Shown here in pieces: positions 1 to 7,587 of a stretch of DNA of 13,081 nucleotides (position 1 is the stretch's first letter; each line of letters begins with the position of its first letter). Source of the DNA: Actinomycetota bacterium. Its GTDB lineage: Bacteria; Actinomycetota; Acidimicrobiia; Acidimicrobiales; Ilumatobacteraceae. The notes under the pieces were generated by a model. That model was given only the letters and a program-made list of their open reading frames with translations. It was not told the DNA's origin and searched no databases. The DNA lies in NCBI GenBank assembly GCA_009927375.1, contig RFNE01000280.1:1-13081 (forward strand), read 5' to 3'. Position numbers and translations under genes: made by a program.

Positions 1-1
1 G

Positions 2-412
2 TCGGGCGAACTCATGACGTTGGCGGCGGGTCTTGACGTCGAATTCGTTGGGCGAATCGACGACCGATCCCTTGTTGCCACGATCATGGCCGAATCCGCG
101 GTCATCGTTGCTCCAAGTCCGTTTGAGACATTTGGTCTGAGTGTCGTTGAGGCGCTCGCGAGCGGAACTCCCGTCGTCGTTCCCCACATCGGGGCCGGCC
201 AGGAACTCGTCGCACCGGGATGTGGAGTTGTCGCCCCGTTCTCGGCGGCGGGTTTTGCCGTTGCGATCGAGCAGGTGTTGGCGTGGCATCGAGATTCCAC
301 CCGGGCGACGTGCAGGGATCACGCTGTGCACTACTCGTGGGATCGCACAGGCGCAAGCCTCCTCGACTTCTACGACGAAACCATTCGGATTGGCCAGAGG
401 TCGGTTGCATGA
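2..412 (+). CDS. Family-4 (group 1) glycosyltransferase, C-terminal part
   Basis: The reading frame is open from the window edge, so only the last 136 residues are present and the true start lies upstream. The visible part is the nucleotide-sugar-binding Rossmann half of a GT-B fold retaining glycosyltransferase. It has the pattern VEFVGRIDD, then SPFETFGLSVVEALASGTPV, which contains the E-x7-E motif (the two Glu of ETFGLSVVE) typical of GT4 enzymes, then a helical tail. Such enzymes move a sugar from a nucleotide donor onto a lipid-linked or polysaccharide acceptor at the cytoplasmic face of the membrane. Its stop codon overlaps the start of the next gene (ATGA), and UDP-glucose dehydrogenase follows, so a role in capsule, exopolysaccharide or glycolipid assembly is likely. 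Donor and acceptor cannot be told from this fragment. Confidence 0.85.
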   Translation, partial: SGELMTLAAGLDVEFVGRIDDRSLVATIMAESAVIVAPSPFETFGLSVVEALASGTPVVVPHIGAGQELVAPGCGVVAPFSAAGFAVAIEQVLAWHRDSTRATCRDHAVHYSWDRTGASLLDFYDETIRIGQRSVA

Positions 413-1074
413 GCGCCGTTCAACTAGAGGCGATCGATGAGCATCGCGATTCGGTCAGTCGGTTGTTCTGGGACAACATGCTGATCGGCCAGCCACTTCC
501 ATTTCAACTGACATGTCGAACCCAGTTCGAACAATTCTGTCTGGACTGGTACTTCGCAAACAGCGCAGACAGTGCGGTTGCAGTGAAAGATGGTCGAGTC
601 GTCGGATACGCACTCGTGTGCATAGACCATGACTCGTTCCATCGAGGAGAGCGTCGCAATCTTGCACGTCTCGTCTTGTCGCTCATCGTGGCACTCGTGA
701 CTTTTCGTGCGAACCGACAATCGATCGAGTTTTACGCAAGACGGTTGCGCGACTCCGTTTCCCTGCTTGCTTCTCGTCGGCAGATTCCAGACGACGTCGA
801 TGTGCACGCCCATGTGAATATCGACCATGCTCACCACAATGGTGTCGTTGCACGCACTCTTCGAGATCACATCGATGGACGTTGCATGAGTCTGGGTCGT
901 CGAGGATGGTTCGGCGAGATGAATGCTGTTGGCGGTTCGCGGGTCGTTGGCCTGCAGCGTGTGGTCGGACACGTTGTCTCTGTCGAGCCGAATCACACGT
1001 TTTCGTGGCTGTTGGGACAACCCGTGTCGAGATTGACCACGGTGAGGACGATGACAGATCGAGAGGCTGCATAG
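409..1074 (+). CDS. GNAT-like N-acyltransferase in a polysaccharide operon
   Basis: A 221-residue protein. The start at 409 is chosen because ATG overlaps the upstream TGA as ATGA, which implies translational coupling; the frame is open further upstream but that stretch lies inside the glycosyltransferase. Two parts resemble the GNAT fold: the strand pair around VKDGRVVGYALV (roughly residues 61-72), and the later HAHVNIDHAHHNGVVARTL segment (about 130-148), which sits where the acetyl-CoA-binding strand and pyrophosphate-loop helix should be. The loop is not the textbook Q/R-x-x-G-x-G/A, so the family call is by overall pattern. Placed between a glycosyltransferase and ugd, it may acylate an amino sugar or a polysaccharide building block. 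That role is inference, and a generic acetyltransferase is the safe label. Confidence 0.6.
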   Translation: MSAVQLEAIDEHRDSVSRLFWDNMLIGQPLPFQLTCRTQFEQFCLDWYFANSADSAVAVKDGRVVGYALVCIDHDSFHRGERRNLARLVLSLIVALVTFRANRQSIEFYARRLRDSVSLLASRRQIPDDVDVHAHVNIDHAHHNGVVARTLRDHIDGRCMSLGRRGWFGEMNAVGGSRVVGLQRVVGHVVSVEPNHTFSWLLGQPVSRLTTVRTMTDREAA

Positions 1075-1077
1075 ATC

Positions 1078-2439
1078 ATGAGAGTTTCGGTGTTTGGAGC
1101 AGGGTATGTCGGCCTGGTAACCGCGACGTGCCTTGCGTCGGTGGGTCACTCGGTGATCTGCGTCGATGTCGACCGACGCAGGATCGCTGAGCTGGGGCGC
1201 GGCGAGCCCGGCTTCTATGAGCCCAATCTGAGAGATCTCATGTCAATGTGTCTTGATGACGGATCCCTGTGCTTTAGTTCATCCCCTGAACATGCAGTAC
1301 GGAACTCACTTGTTCACATTGTTGCGGTAGGCACGCCGTCGCAGCCCGATGGCTCAGCTGACGTGAGTCAGGTATTGGCGGTTGGCAACACAATCGGGAA
1401 GCATCTGACGAAGTTCGGGGTGGTTGTCGTCAAGAGCACGGTTCCAGTTGGAACGAATGAGCGTGTTGAATCTGCAATTGCCGATGGACTTCAGGAGAGA
1501 GAGGAATTGGTCCCGTTTGCTGTCGCGTCGAATCCGGAATTCCTGAGAGAGGGAAAGGCCGTGGAGGACTTTCTCAGGCCTGACCGAGTTGTGGTCGGCG
1601 CTCGACATAAGCGAGCCTTCAACATTCTTGAAGAAATGTACCGACCGATTACATCTGTTCATGGTGATTTCTTGAGGATGTCAATACGTTCTGCTGAGCT
1701 CGCCAAGTATGCGTGCAATTCAATGCTTGCGACAAGGGTGAGCTTCATGAATGAGTTTGCTGAACTTGCCGACACCGTTGGCGCCGACATCCTCGACGTT
1801 GCGCGAGTGATGGGTTCCGATCGACGGATCGGGCCCCACTTCCTCAACGCGGGTGTCGGCTTCGGTGGAAGCTGCTTTCCGAAAGACTTGAAGGCAACAA
1901 TTAACCTCGCGTCTAGTGTCGGGCGCTCAATGTCGATACTTTCATCCGTATGTCAAGTGAATGACTTCCAACATCTCACATTGATCGAGCGTGCGGCGTC
2001 GTTACTCGGAGATCTCAGTGGCAAGCGAATCGCCATCTGGGGCCTGTCCTTCAAGCCTGAGACCGATGACATTCGTGAAGCTCCATCGGTATCGGTCATT
2101 CGCCAACTACTCATGCAGGGGGCGTCCGTCAAGGCTCACGATCCGAAAGTCAAATGGCTGCCGTTGCTCTCGAGCATGGATCAATCATCATTTTCGATTC
2201 ATGAGGACAAGCTTGAGGCGGTAGAAGGCAGCGATGTCTTGATGCTCATCACGGAGTGGAACGAGTACCGCGACGTTGACCTCGGAGTCGTTACAGCCCT
2301 CATGCGGACACCGATCGTCCTTGATGGTCGAAATGTTTGGCGTGACGTGAAGCACAGTGGTCGGCCATACACATACTTCGGGGTAGGGCGTGGCGAATCC
2401 TTGACCCAACACGTTTTACCGCGAGAGATGGTGGGCTAA
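1078..2439 (+). CDS. ugd: UDP-glucose 6-dehydrogenase
   Basis: At 453 residues this is full length for the UDP-glucose/GDP-mannose dehydrogenase family. It makes UDP-glucuronate from UDP-glucose by two NAD+-dependent oxidations in the cytoplasm. The N-terminal Rossmann motif is GAGYVGLVTA near residue 7. The core signatures GTPSQPDGSADVSQV, KSTVPVGT and SNPEFLREGKA follow. The SAELAKYACN helix carries the conserved Lys (K210), and GFGGSCFPKDLKA holds the catalytic nucleophile C266. The C-terminal UDP-binding domain begins near IAIWGLSFKPETDDIREAPS. The start lies 3 bp after the upstream gene, so the three genes form one transcription unit, and UDP-glucuronate would feed an acidic polysaccharide or a UDP-xylose-type branch. 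The gene is poorer in GC than the genes after 3.6 kb. Confidence 0.96.
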   Translation: MRVSVFGAGYVGLVTATCLASVGHSVICVDVDRRRIAELGRGEPGFYEPNLRDLMSMCLDDGSLCFSSSPEHAVRNSLVHIVAVGTPSQPDGSADVSQVLAVGNTIGKHLTKFGVVVVKSTVPVGTNERVESAIADGLQEREELVPFAVASNPEFLREGKAVEDFLRPDRVVVGARHKRAFNILEEMYRPITSVHGDFLRMSIRSAELAKYACNSMLATRVSFMNEFAELADTVGADILDVARVMGSDRRIGPHFLNAGVGFGGSCFPKDLKATINLASSVGRSMSILSSVCQVNDFQHLTLIERAASLLGDLSGKRIAIWGLSFKPETDDIREAPSVSVIRQLLMQGASVKAHDPKVKWLPLLSSMDQSSFSIHEDKLEAVEGSDVLMLITEWNEYRDVDLGVVTALMRTPIVLDGRNVWRDVKHSGRPYTYFGVGRGESLTQHVLPREMVG

Positions 2440-2586
2440 TTCGTCCTTCGCGAGTATTCACAAGAAATTGGACAAATCTTGGAGTAAACGGGGACCATCC
2501 TTGTATCGGACCTGCGTACGGTATTGTGCGTGAAACGACTCCAGAATCTCGCCCTCGTCATCATTCGCTGGGCCCGTTCGTTCGTG

Positions 2587-3219
2587 ATGGCACATCGGGC
2601 AATCTCGGGTATCGCGATTGGACTGCTGGTTCTCTTCGTCACCTTCAGCGCGCTCATTGGGATGCCGCCGATCGGTTACGTGCTCATTCTTGCGGGGATT
2701 GCCGGTCCAACGGTCTGGTACGTCCTACGGGCTGAAAAACGTGAAGAGTCGGGCGCAGGTCGGTTGACGGCGCGACGATTCCTCGGCGTCGTCATGATCG
2801 CCACGCTCGGCACGTTCCTCGTGATTCAAGTCGTTCCGTACGGCAAGAGCCACAGCAATCCTCCCGTCACCGGTGAACCACAGTGGTCGAATGCAGAAAC
2901 CCGTGATCTCATGGTTCGCGCGTGTTTCGGTTGCCATTCGAATCAGGTGGTTTATCCCACGTATGCGAGTGTCGCGCCAATCTCTTGGGTCGTGCAGTCG
3001 CACATCGACGAAGGTCGGAACCGCGTCAATTACTCAGAGTTCGACAAGCACCCTCGAGCGGCTCACGACACACTTCGAGTGATCGAAAATGGATCGATGC
3101 CGCCGTCGTACTACACGATGTTTGGTCGGCATCCTGAGGCGAAGCTGACGGCGAGTGAATTGCAGACGCTGATTGCCGGCATCAAGGCGACGCCGGGCTT
3201 GTCTGGTCGCGGTCGCTGA
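2587..3219 (+). CDS. Membrane-anchored haem-binding (CxxCH) domain protein
   Basis: A protein of about 210 residues with three hydrophobic segments: about residues 8-26 (IGLLVLFVTFSALIG), 30-47 (YVLILAGIAGPTVWYVL) and 67-85 (VVMIATLGTFLVIQVV). A soluble C-terminal domain follows and should lie outside the membrane. It has the c-type haem motif CFGCHS (first Cys codon at 2923) and the pattern VAPISWVVQSHIDEGR, then NGSMPPSYYTMFGRHPEAKL, which is characteristic of the small haem-binding domain family (Pfam Haem_bd type). The Met of SMPP is a candidate distal ligand. The start is uncertain. GTG at 2584, GTG at 2530 and TTG at 2524 are in frame and none has a convincing ribosome binding site; 2587 is the first ATG and gives a clean N-terminal membrane segment. 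The role is probably electron transfer or redox sensing, with partner unknown. Confidence 0.8.
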   Translation: MAHRAISGIAIGLLVLFVTFSALIGMPPIGYVLILAGIAGPTVWYVLRAEKREESGAGRLTARRFLGVVMIATLGTFLVIQVVPYGKSHSNPPVTGEPQWSNAETRDLMVRACFGCHSNQVVYPTYASVAPISWVVQSHIDEGRNRVNYSEFDKHPRAAHDTLRVIENGSMPPSYYTMFGRHPEAKLTASELQTLIAGIKATPGLSGRGR

Positions 3220-3264
3220 CGCGCCCCGTAGCCTGAGGGCAACCCCGACACCTCTGGAGACGCC

Positions 3265-3642
3265 GTGAGCACCATCGATCTGACGCTTGAAACCTTCGAA
3301 GACACCGTGCTTGGCGAAGGAATTACCCTCGTCGACTTCTGGGCCTCCTGGTGTGGGCCGTGTCGCATGTTCGGCCCAATCTTCGATGCGGCATCCGAGA
3401 AGAACCCCGACATTCGATTCGCGAAGGTCGACACGGAAGCGCAGCAGCAACTCGCAGGCTCTCTCCAGATTCAGTCGATTCCGACGATCATGGCCTTCCG
3501 TGATGGAGTACTGCTGTTCTCGCAGCCCGGCGCATTGCCCGCACAGGCACTCGACCAACTGATCGAGGCGATGCGCAACGTCGACATGGACGACGTGCGC
3601 AAGCAGATCGCTGAAGACGAGGCCAACAACTCTTCTCAGTAA
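3265..3642 (+). CDS. trxA: Thioredoxin
   Basis: A 125-residue thioredoxin. The active site WCGPC has its two cysteines at residues 30 and 33, the buried Asp is D24 in LVDFWASWC, and the cis-proline is P73 in QSIPT. These are the residues expected for a working dithiol reductase. It starts with GTG at 3265; a GGAG ribosome binding site sits at about 3255-3258. After the normal fold it carries an acidic tail of about 20 residues (MDMDDVRKQIAEDEANN), longer than in minimal thioredoxins. It lies 45 bp downstream of the haem-binding protein in the same orientation, so the two may be co-transcribed; thioredoxins often keep CxxCH cysteines or partner enzymes reduced, but this protein lacks a signal sequence and should be cytoplasmic. 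Confidence 0.93.
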   Translation: MSTIDLTLETFEDTVLGEGITLVDFWASWCGPCRMFGPIFDAASEKNPDIRFAKVDTEAQQQLAGSLQIQSIPTIMAFRDGVLLFSQPGALPAQALDQLIEAMRNVDMDDVRKQIAEDEANNSSQ

Positions 3643-3664
3643 ACTGAGATCCCGCATCGCGGGA
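3634..3664 (+). terminator. Tandem hairpins between trxA and the aminotransferase gene
   Basis: Two inverted repeats lie back to back. The first pairs TCTCAGT (3634-3640) with ACTGAGA (3643-3649) and spans the trxA stop codon. The second pairs TCCCGC (3650-3655) with GCGGGA (3659-3664) around a 3-base loop. Neither is followed by a T run, so a classic intrinsic terminator is not certain. The right arm of the second hairpin contains the GGGA of the ribosome binding site for the next gene, so it could instead limit translation of the aminotransferase. The pairing is seen directly; the function is inferred. Confidence 0.4.
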
Positions 3665-3673
3665 GACAACACC

Positions 3674-5052
3674 ATGAGCAACGACGCCCGAGAACTCGCA
3701 TCGCTCGGCGAACGTCACCTTTGGGGACACTTCACCAATCTCTCGCTCATGCAGCGCATCGGACTCCCAGTGATCGAGAGGGGCGAGGGCGCCTATGTAT
3801 ATGACGCGCAGGGTAAGAAGTATCTCGACGGACTGTCCGGACTCTTCACCGTCAACGTTGGTCATGGGCGGGCAGAGCTCGGCCAGGCCGCGGCGCGTCA
3901 GGCAGAGCAACTCGGCTACTTCCCGCTGTGGAGCTTCGGACACGAGCCCGCGATCACGCTCGCACAGCGACTCGCCGCACTTGCACCAGGCGACTTGAAC
4001 CGAGTGTTCTTCACCTCAGGTGGTGGGGAGGCGGTCGAGTCGGCGTGGAAGATCGCGGTGCAGTACTTCGCCAAGATCGGCCAACCCGAGCGTCGCAAGG
4101 TCATCAGTCGTAACTTCGCCTACCACGGCACGACGCTCGGTGCTCTCAGCATCTCGGGAATCCCTGCGATGCGAGAGCCGTTCGAACCACTCTTTCCGTG
4201 GGCGGTGAAAGTGATGAACACGAATCGCTATCGCTGCGCTTCGTGTGAGAAGGCTCCAGCGTGCACTCTGGACTGCGCCGATGACATCGAGCGCAAGATC
4301 ATCGCTGAAGGCCCAGAGACTGTGGCCGCAGTGGTACTTGAACCAATGCAGAACACCGGTGGTGCACTCACTCCACCCGAGGGGTACTTCGCGCGTGTGC
4401 GTGAGATCTGCAACAAGTACGGGGTGCTCCTCGTGTCCGACGAGGTGATCTGTGCATTCGGTCGTCTCGGTGAGTGGTTCGGTTGCCAGCGCTACGGATA
4501 TCAGCCCGACATGATCACCTTCGCCAAGGGTGTGACCAGTGGATACGCACCACTCGGCGGTGTGATCGCAAGCGATCGACTCGCAGCACCGTTCATCGAG
4601 GGGGACGGCTCCGTGTTGATGCATGGCCTCACGTTCGGTGGTCATCCGGTGTCGTGCGCGGTCGCGCTCGCGAACCTGGACGTTATGGAGCGCGAGGACA
4701 TCCTCGGAAACGTGCGGCGTAACGAGGCGTACTTCGGTGAGGTAATGGAGGGTCTGCGCGACCTACCTCTCGTCGGCGACCTCCGCGGGGCCGGCTACTT
4801 CCGCGTCGTCGAACTGGTGAAGGACAAGGCGACGAAGGAGTCCTTCACGCCTGAGGAGTGCAACTGGTTGTTGCGCGACGTGCTTTCGCCGCGAATTTCT
4901 CGTCTGGTTTGATCTGTCGCGCGGACGATCGGGCCGACCCAGTGCTCGTCGTCGCACCGACACTCGTGTGTGGTCGTGAAGAACTCGCCTTCATCGGCGA
5001 GGTCCTCCGCGAGGCGATCACGTATGCCGCCGCACAATTTGCGGCGCGCTGA
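3674..5052 (+). CDS. Class III PLP-dependent aminotransferase, interrupted by a frameshift
   Basis: After correction the protein is about 459 residues, normal for class III (omega) aminotransferases of the aspartate/4-aminobutyrate/taurine-pyruvate group. It starts with ATG behind GGGAGA. Seen in order: the substrate-side segment DGLSGLFTVNVGHG, the phosphate-binding FFTSGGGEAVESAWK, the EPMQNTGG strand, the cofactor-binding Asp D256 in SDEVICAFGRLG, and the PLP Schiff-base lysine K285 in TFAKGVTSGY. A cysteine group C188/C191/C197/C201 lies mid-protein; related family members carry similar cysteines. The frame ends early at 4912, but the expected C-terminus (GLICRADDRADPVLVVAPTL, then an amphipathic helix) continues in the next frame to 5052, which implies one lost base near 4895. 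The gene ends directly against the convergent oxidoreductase gene. An amino donor linked to methylated-amine breakdown is possible; the substrate is unknown. Confidence 0.88.
4889..4900 (+). other. Frameshift site in the aminotransferase gene
   Basis: Upstream of this point the frame reads RDVLSPR; downstream the family-typical FSSGLICRADDR is found only if one extra base is supplied around the GAATTT stretch. Without it the protein stops at 4910-4912, about 47 residues short. A lost A or T in the short homopolymers here would explain it. Confidence 0.8.
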
Positions 5053-7478
5053 CTACGAGCGCAGGCGCTCGTTCTTCGGATCGAAGAGCGGTTCGCTGCC
5101 GACGGTGACCGGGACTCGAGTGCCGAAGATCTCGACTTCGAGCTTGGTGCCGACGGTCTCGTACTTCGGTTCCACGTAGCCGAGCGCGACGCTCTTATCG
5201 AGCGTGAAGCTCCATCCACCCGAGGTGACGATCCCGACTCGCTTGTTGCCGTCGAAGATGCCAGCGCAGAACGGTGCATCTGCGTCGCCATCGACGTCCA
5301 GCGTCATGCCGACGAATCGGTACGCAGAACCCTTGGCCTTCTCGGTGACGAGTGCGTCCTTGCCGACGAAACTCGCCTTCGTGAGATCCACGAAGCGATC
5401 GAGTGACGCATCGAACGGCGAGAAGCCGATCTCCAAGTCACCCTTCCAGCCGCGGTAGTTCTTGTCGAGGCGCAGGCTGTCGACGGCGTAGATGCCCATG
5501 TCGCGGATGCCGTGTGGTTCACCGGCGGCCCAAATCGACTTGTACAACTCGACCATCTGGTCGTTCGAAGCGTGGAGTTCCCAGCCGAGTTCACCGACGT
5601 AGTTCACGCGCAGTGCGAGCACCTTGCCGACTTTGGTGTCGATCAATTGGTGCGTGAGCCACGGGAACGACGCATTGTCGAGGGACGTGGTCGTGACCTT
5701 CGAGAGCACTTCGCGCGACTTCGGACCGACGACGATGATCGAGCCGTAGTCCTTGGTGATGTTGCGCAGCGTGACCGAGCCATCGGTCGGCAACGCCATC
5801 TCGAGCACGTCGAGGTCGTGCCACTCCGAGCTCGCCGCACCGACGAGGTAGTACTCGTTTTCGGACATATGGGCGACCGTGAACTCGCTCAGCACCTTGC
5901 CATCGGGCAGGAGTGCGTAGACGAGACCGAGACGACCGACCTTCGGAAGCTTGGTGCACAACAGGTTGTCGAGATACGCGGTCGCACCAGGACCAGAAAC
6001 CTGAATCTTGGTGAAGCCCGGCAGGTCGAGGACTGCGACGCCGTTTCGTGCGGCGTGGCACTCTTCGGCGACGACCTTGCGCCAACCCTGCTTGCGGAAG
6101 AACGACAACGTGTGATCGGTGACTTCGCCCTTCGGATCGAAGTAGGTGGGGCGCTCCCAACCACCACGGCGCCGAACTGCGCGCCCTTGGACTTCAAGAG
6201 GTCGTAGAGCGGTGACATGTAGGACGGGCGACCGGCGGGACGCTCTTCGAATGGGAATCCCATCGCGTATTCGTTCTGATACACCTCGAGTGCCTTGTCC
6301 ACGGTGTACTGCGTCGTTGCATATTCCTTGTAGCGGCGGCGATCGATCGACCACAGGTCGAACTCCGGTCGACCGTTCAAGATCCACTCGGCGATTGCTT
6401 TGCCTGCGCCACCACCCTGGGCGATGCCGAAGCTGAACGTGTTGCAATGCCAGAAGTTGCGCAAGCCGCGCTCCGGACCGAGGTACGGGTTGCCGTCTGG
6501 CGCGTAGGGGATCGGTCCGTTGACGACCTTGGCGATGCCGACGTCGCCGATCACCGGAACGCGCTCACCCGCATCGAGGATCTGCTTCTCGAGTCGTTCG
6601 ATGTCGGCCGGCCACAACATGTTGGCGAACTGATCGGGGATGCCGTCGAGCCACATCGCCGTCGACTGCCACTCGTATGGTCCGAGGATGAACGCCGAGC
6701 GTTCCTGACGCAGGTAGTAACTCGTGTCGGGGTCACGAAGGAGTGGCAACTTGTTTTCACCGCGTGCTTCGAGTTCGGGGATCTCTTCGGTGATCAGGTA
6801 CTGGTGCGACATCGTCATGATCGGCAGGTGGCGACCGATGAGTGCCATCACTTCACCAGCTCGATAACCGGCCGCGTTGAGCACGATCTCGCATTCGATC
6901 TCGGCCTTGTCGGTCGTCACCGTCCACTCGTGGTTGGCGTGCTGCTTGAGTGCGGTGACGCGCTCGTTGCGTCGCACGCGCGAGCCCATCTTGCGTGCGG
7001 CTGCGGCCATCGCCGCAGTGATCTGCGATGGGTCGATGTCGCCGTCGAGCGGATCCCACAGTGCGCCGACGAGATCGTGCGTTTCGAGGAGCGGATAGCG
7101 GTCCTTCAGTTCCTTGGGTGTCAGCACGTCGTATTCCATGCCGTTCGCACGCGCCATCGACGTCACGTGCTTGAACTCGGCCATGCGCTCGTTCGAGTGG
7201 GCGAGGCGCACCGAACCGGTGACGTGGTAGTTGATCGGGTTCTCTTTGTCCTTGGCGAGTTCGCGATACAGCTCGGCTGAGTACTTCTGGACCTTCATGA
7301 TGCTCCAGCTACCCGAGTACGTCGGCACGTTTCCTGCGGCGTGCCAGGTGGAACCGGAGGAGAGCTCGTCGCGCTCGAGGAGCAGCACGTCCGTGCAGCC
7401 CATCTTGGCCAGGTGATAGAGGGCGCTCACGCCCGCGATGCCGCCACCAATGATCACGATTCGTGCGCGCTCGGCCAT
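5053..7478 (-). CDS. FAD-dependent oxidoreductase with GcvT folate domain (dimethylglycine/sarcosine dehydrogenase type), paralogue A
   Basis: After correction about 808 residues, the usual length for dimethylglycine dehydrogenase, sarcosine dehydrogenase and dimethylglycine oxidase. The N-terminal FAD domain has IVIIGGGIAG (residues 7-16), and H46 of GSTWHAAG matches the His that carries covalent FAD in these enzymes. A linker domain follows, then the GcvT barrel and its C-terminal domain, ending FDPKNERLRS. Such enzymes oxidise an N-methyl group and pass the carbon to tetrahydrofolate. The start at 7478 (MAERARI) is preferred: GGGGGAAG lies just upstream, and the candidate promoter -10 covers the alternative ATG at 7541. 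The folate-domain loop reads DGKVLSEFTV where paralogue B reads ERGGIEADLTV, so the expected Asp appears as Glu and the loop is two residues shorter. One frameshift lies near 6165. The substrate is unproven. Confidence 0.88.
6160..6170 (-). other. Frameshift site in oxidoreductase paralogue A
   Basis: Reading the minus strand, KGAQFGAV ends one frame and GGWERPTYFDPKGEV begins in another. Paralogue B has GACFGEVAGWERTNWF at the same place, so adding one base in the GTGGTGGTT stretch restores a continuous protein. Confidence 0.82.
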
Positions 7479-7587
7479 GACTTCCCCCGCTGTCTCAGCG
7501 ACGCAGTCGTCGCTGGGTTGGAATTTTTGAGTGTGTGACATACTAAATCCCTGCTGAAAACGTGCCAAACCTGGGAAGAGGGAAACC
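7479..7587. promoter_or_regulatory. Divergent intergenic control region of the two oxidoreductase genes
   Basis: This region separates the two divergent oxidoreductase starts. On the minus strand TTGGCA (7568-7563), a 17-bp spacer and TAGTAT (7545-7540) match the sigma-70 type consensus at 5 of 6 and 4 of 6 positions. On the plus strand TTGGAA (7518-7523), 17 bp and TACTAA (7541-7546) make a weaker candidate, so the two -10 boxes would overlap back to back. The plus-strand gene has a good ribosome binding site, GGAAGAGGGA, ending about 5 bases before its ATG. Promoter calls in high-GC actinobacteria are error-prone; this is pattern matching by eye. Confidence 0.45.
7530..7544. promoter_or_regulatory. 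Candidate operator, 15-bp imperfect palindrome
   Basis: AGTGTGTGACATACT is an inverted repeat around a central G with 6 of 7 base pairs matched. It overlaps the candidate -10 boxes of both divergent genes, where a dimeric repressor would block both. The TGT-x3-ACA core is reminiscent of GntR-family operators, but no regulator gene lies in the window. Chance occurrence cannot be excluded. Confidence 0.35.

Noticed and set aside
424..1149. 241-codon minus-strand open frame opposite the GNAT-like gene
   Set aside because: The plus-strand gene is coupled to its neighbours by ATGA overlap and a 3-bp gap, which supports it over the antisense frame.
2479..2507. Possible promoter TTGGAG-17 bp-TGTATC before the haem-binding protein gene
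   Set aside because: The -10 match is poor and alternative placements are equally good, so it is not reported. The rest of 2440-2586 shows no terminator or other clear signal.
3034..3681. 215-codon minus-strand open frame over the haem protein end and trxA
   Set aside because: Antisense to a clear thioredoxin with WCGPC; low-complexity Arg-rich translation.
4016..4645. 209-codon minus-strand open frame inside the aminotransferase gene
   Set aside because: No recognisable motif, and the opposite strand carries the PLP-binding motifs here.
6447..7280. 277-codon plus-strand open frame opposite oxidoreductase paralogue A
   Set aside because: Composition is typical of an antisense shadow; the minus strand encodes a clear FAD domain over the whole stretch.
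7479..7541. Longer N-terminus of oxidoreductase paralogue A starting at ATG 7541 (MSHTQKF)
   Set aside because: The added 21 residues are not family-like, the start falls inside the candidate -10 box, and the ATG at 7478 has a purine-rich ribosome binding site.
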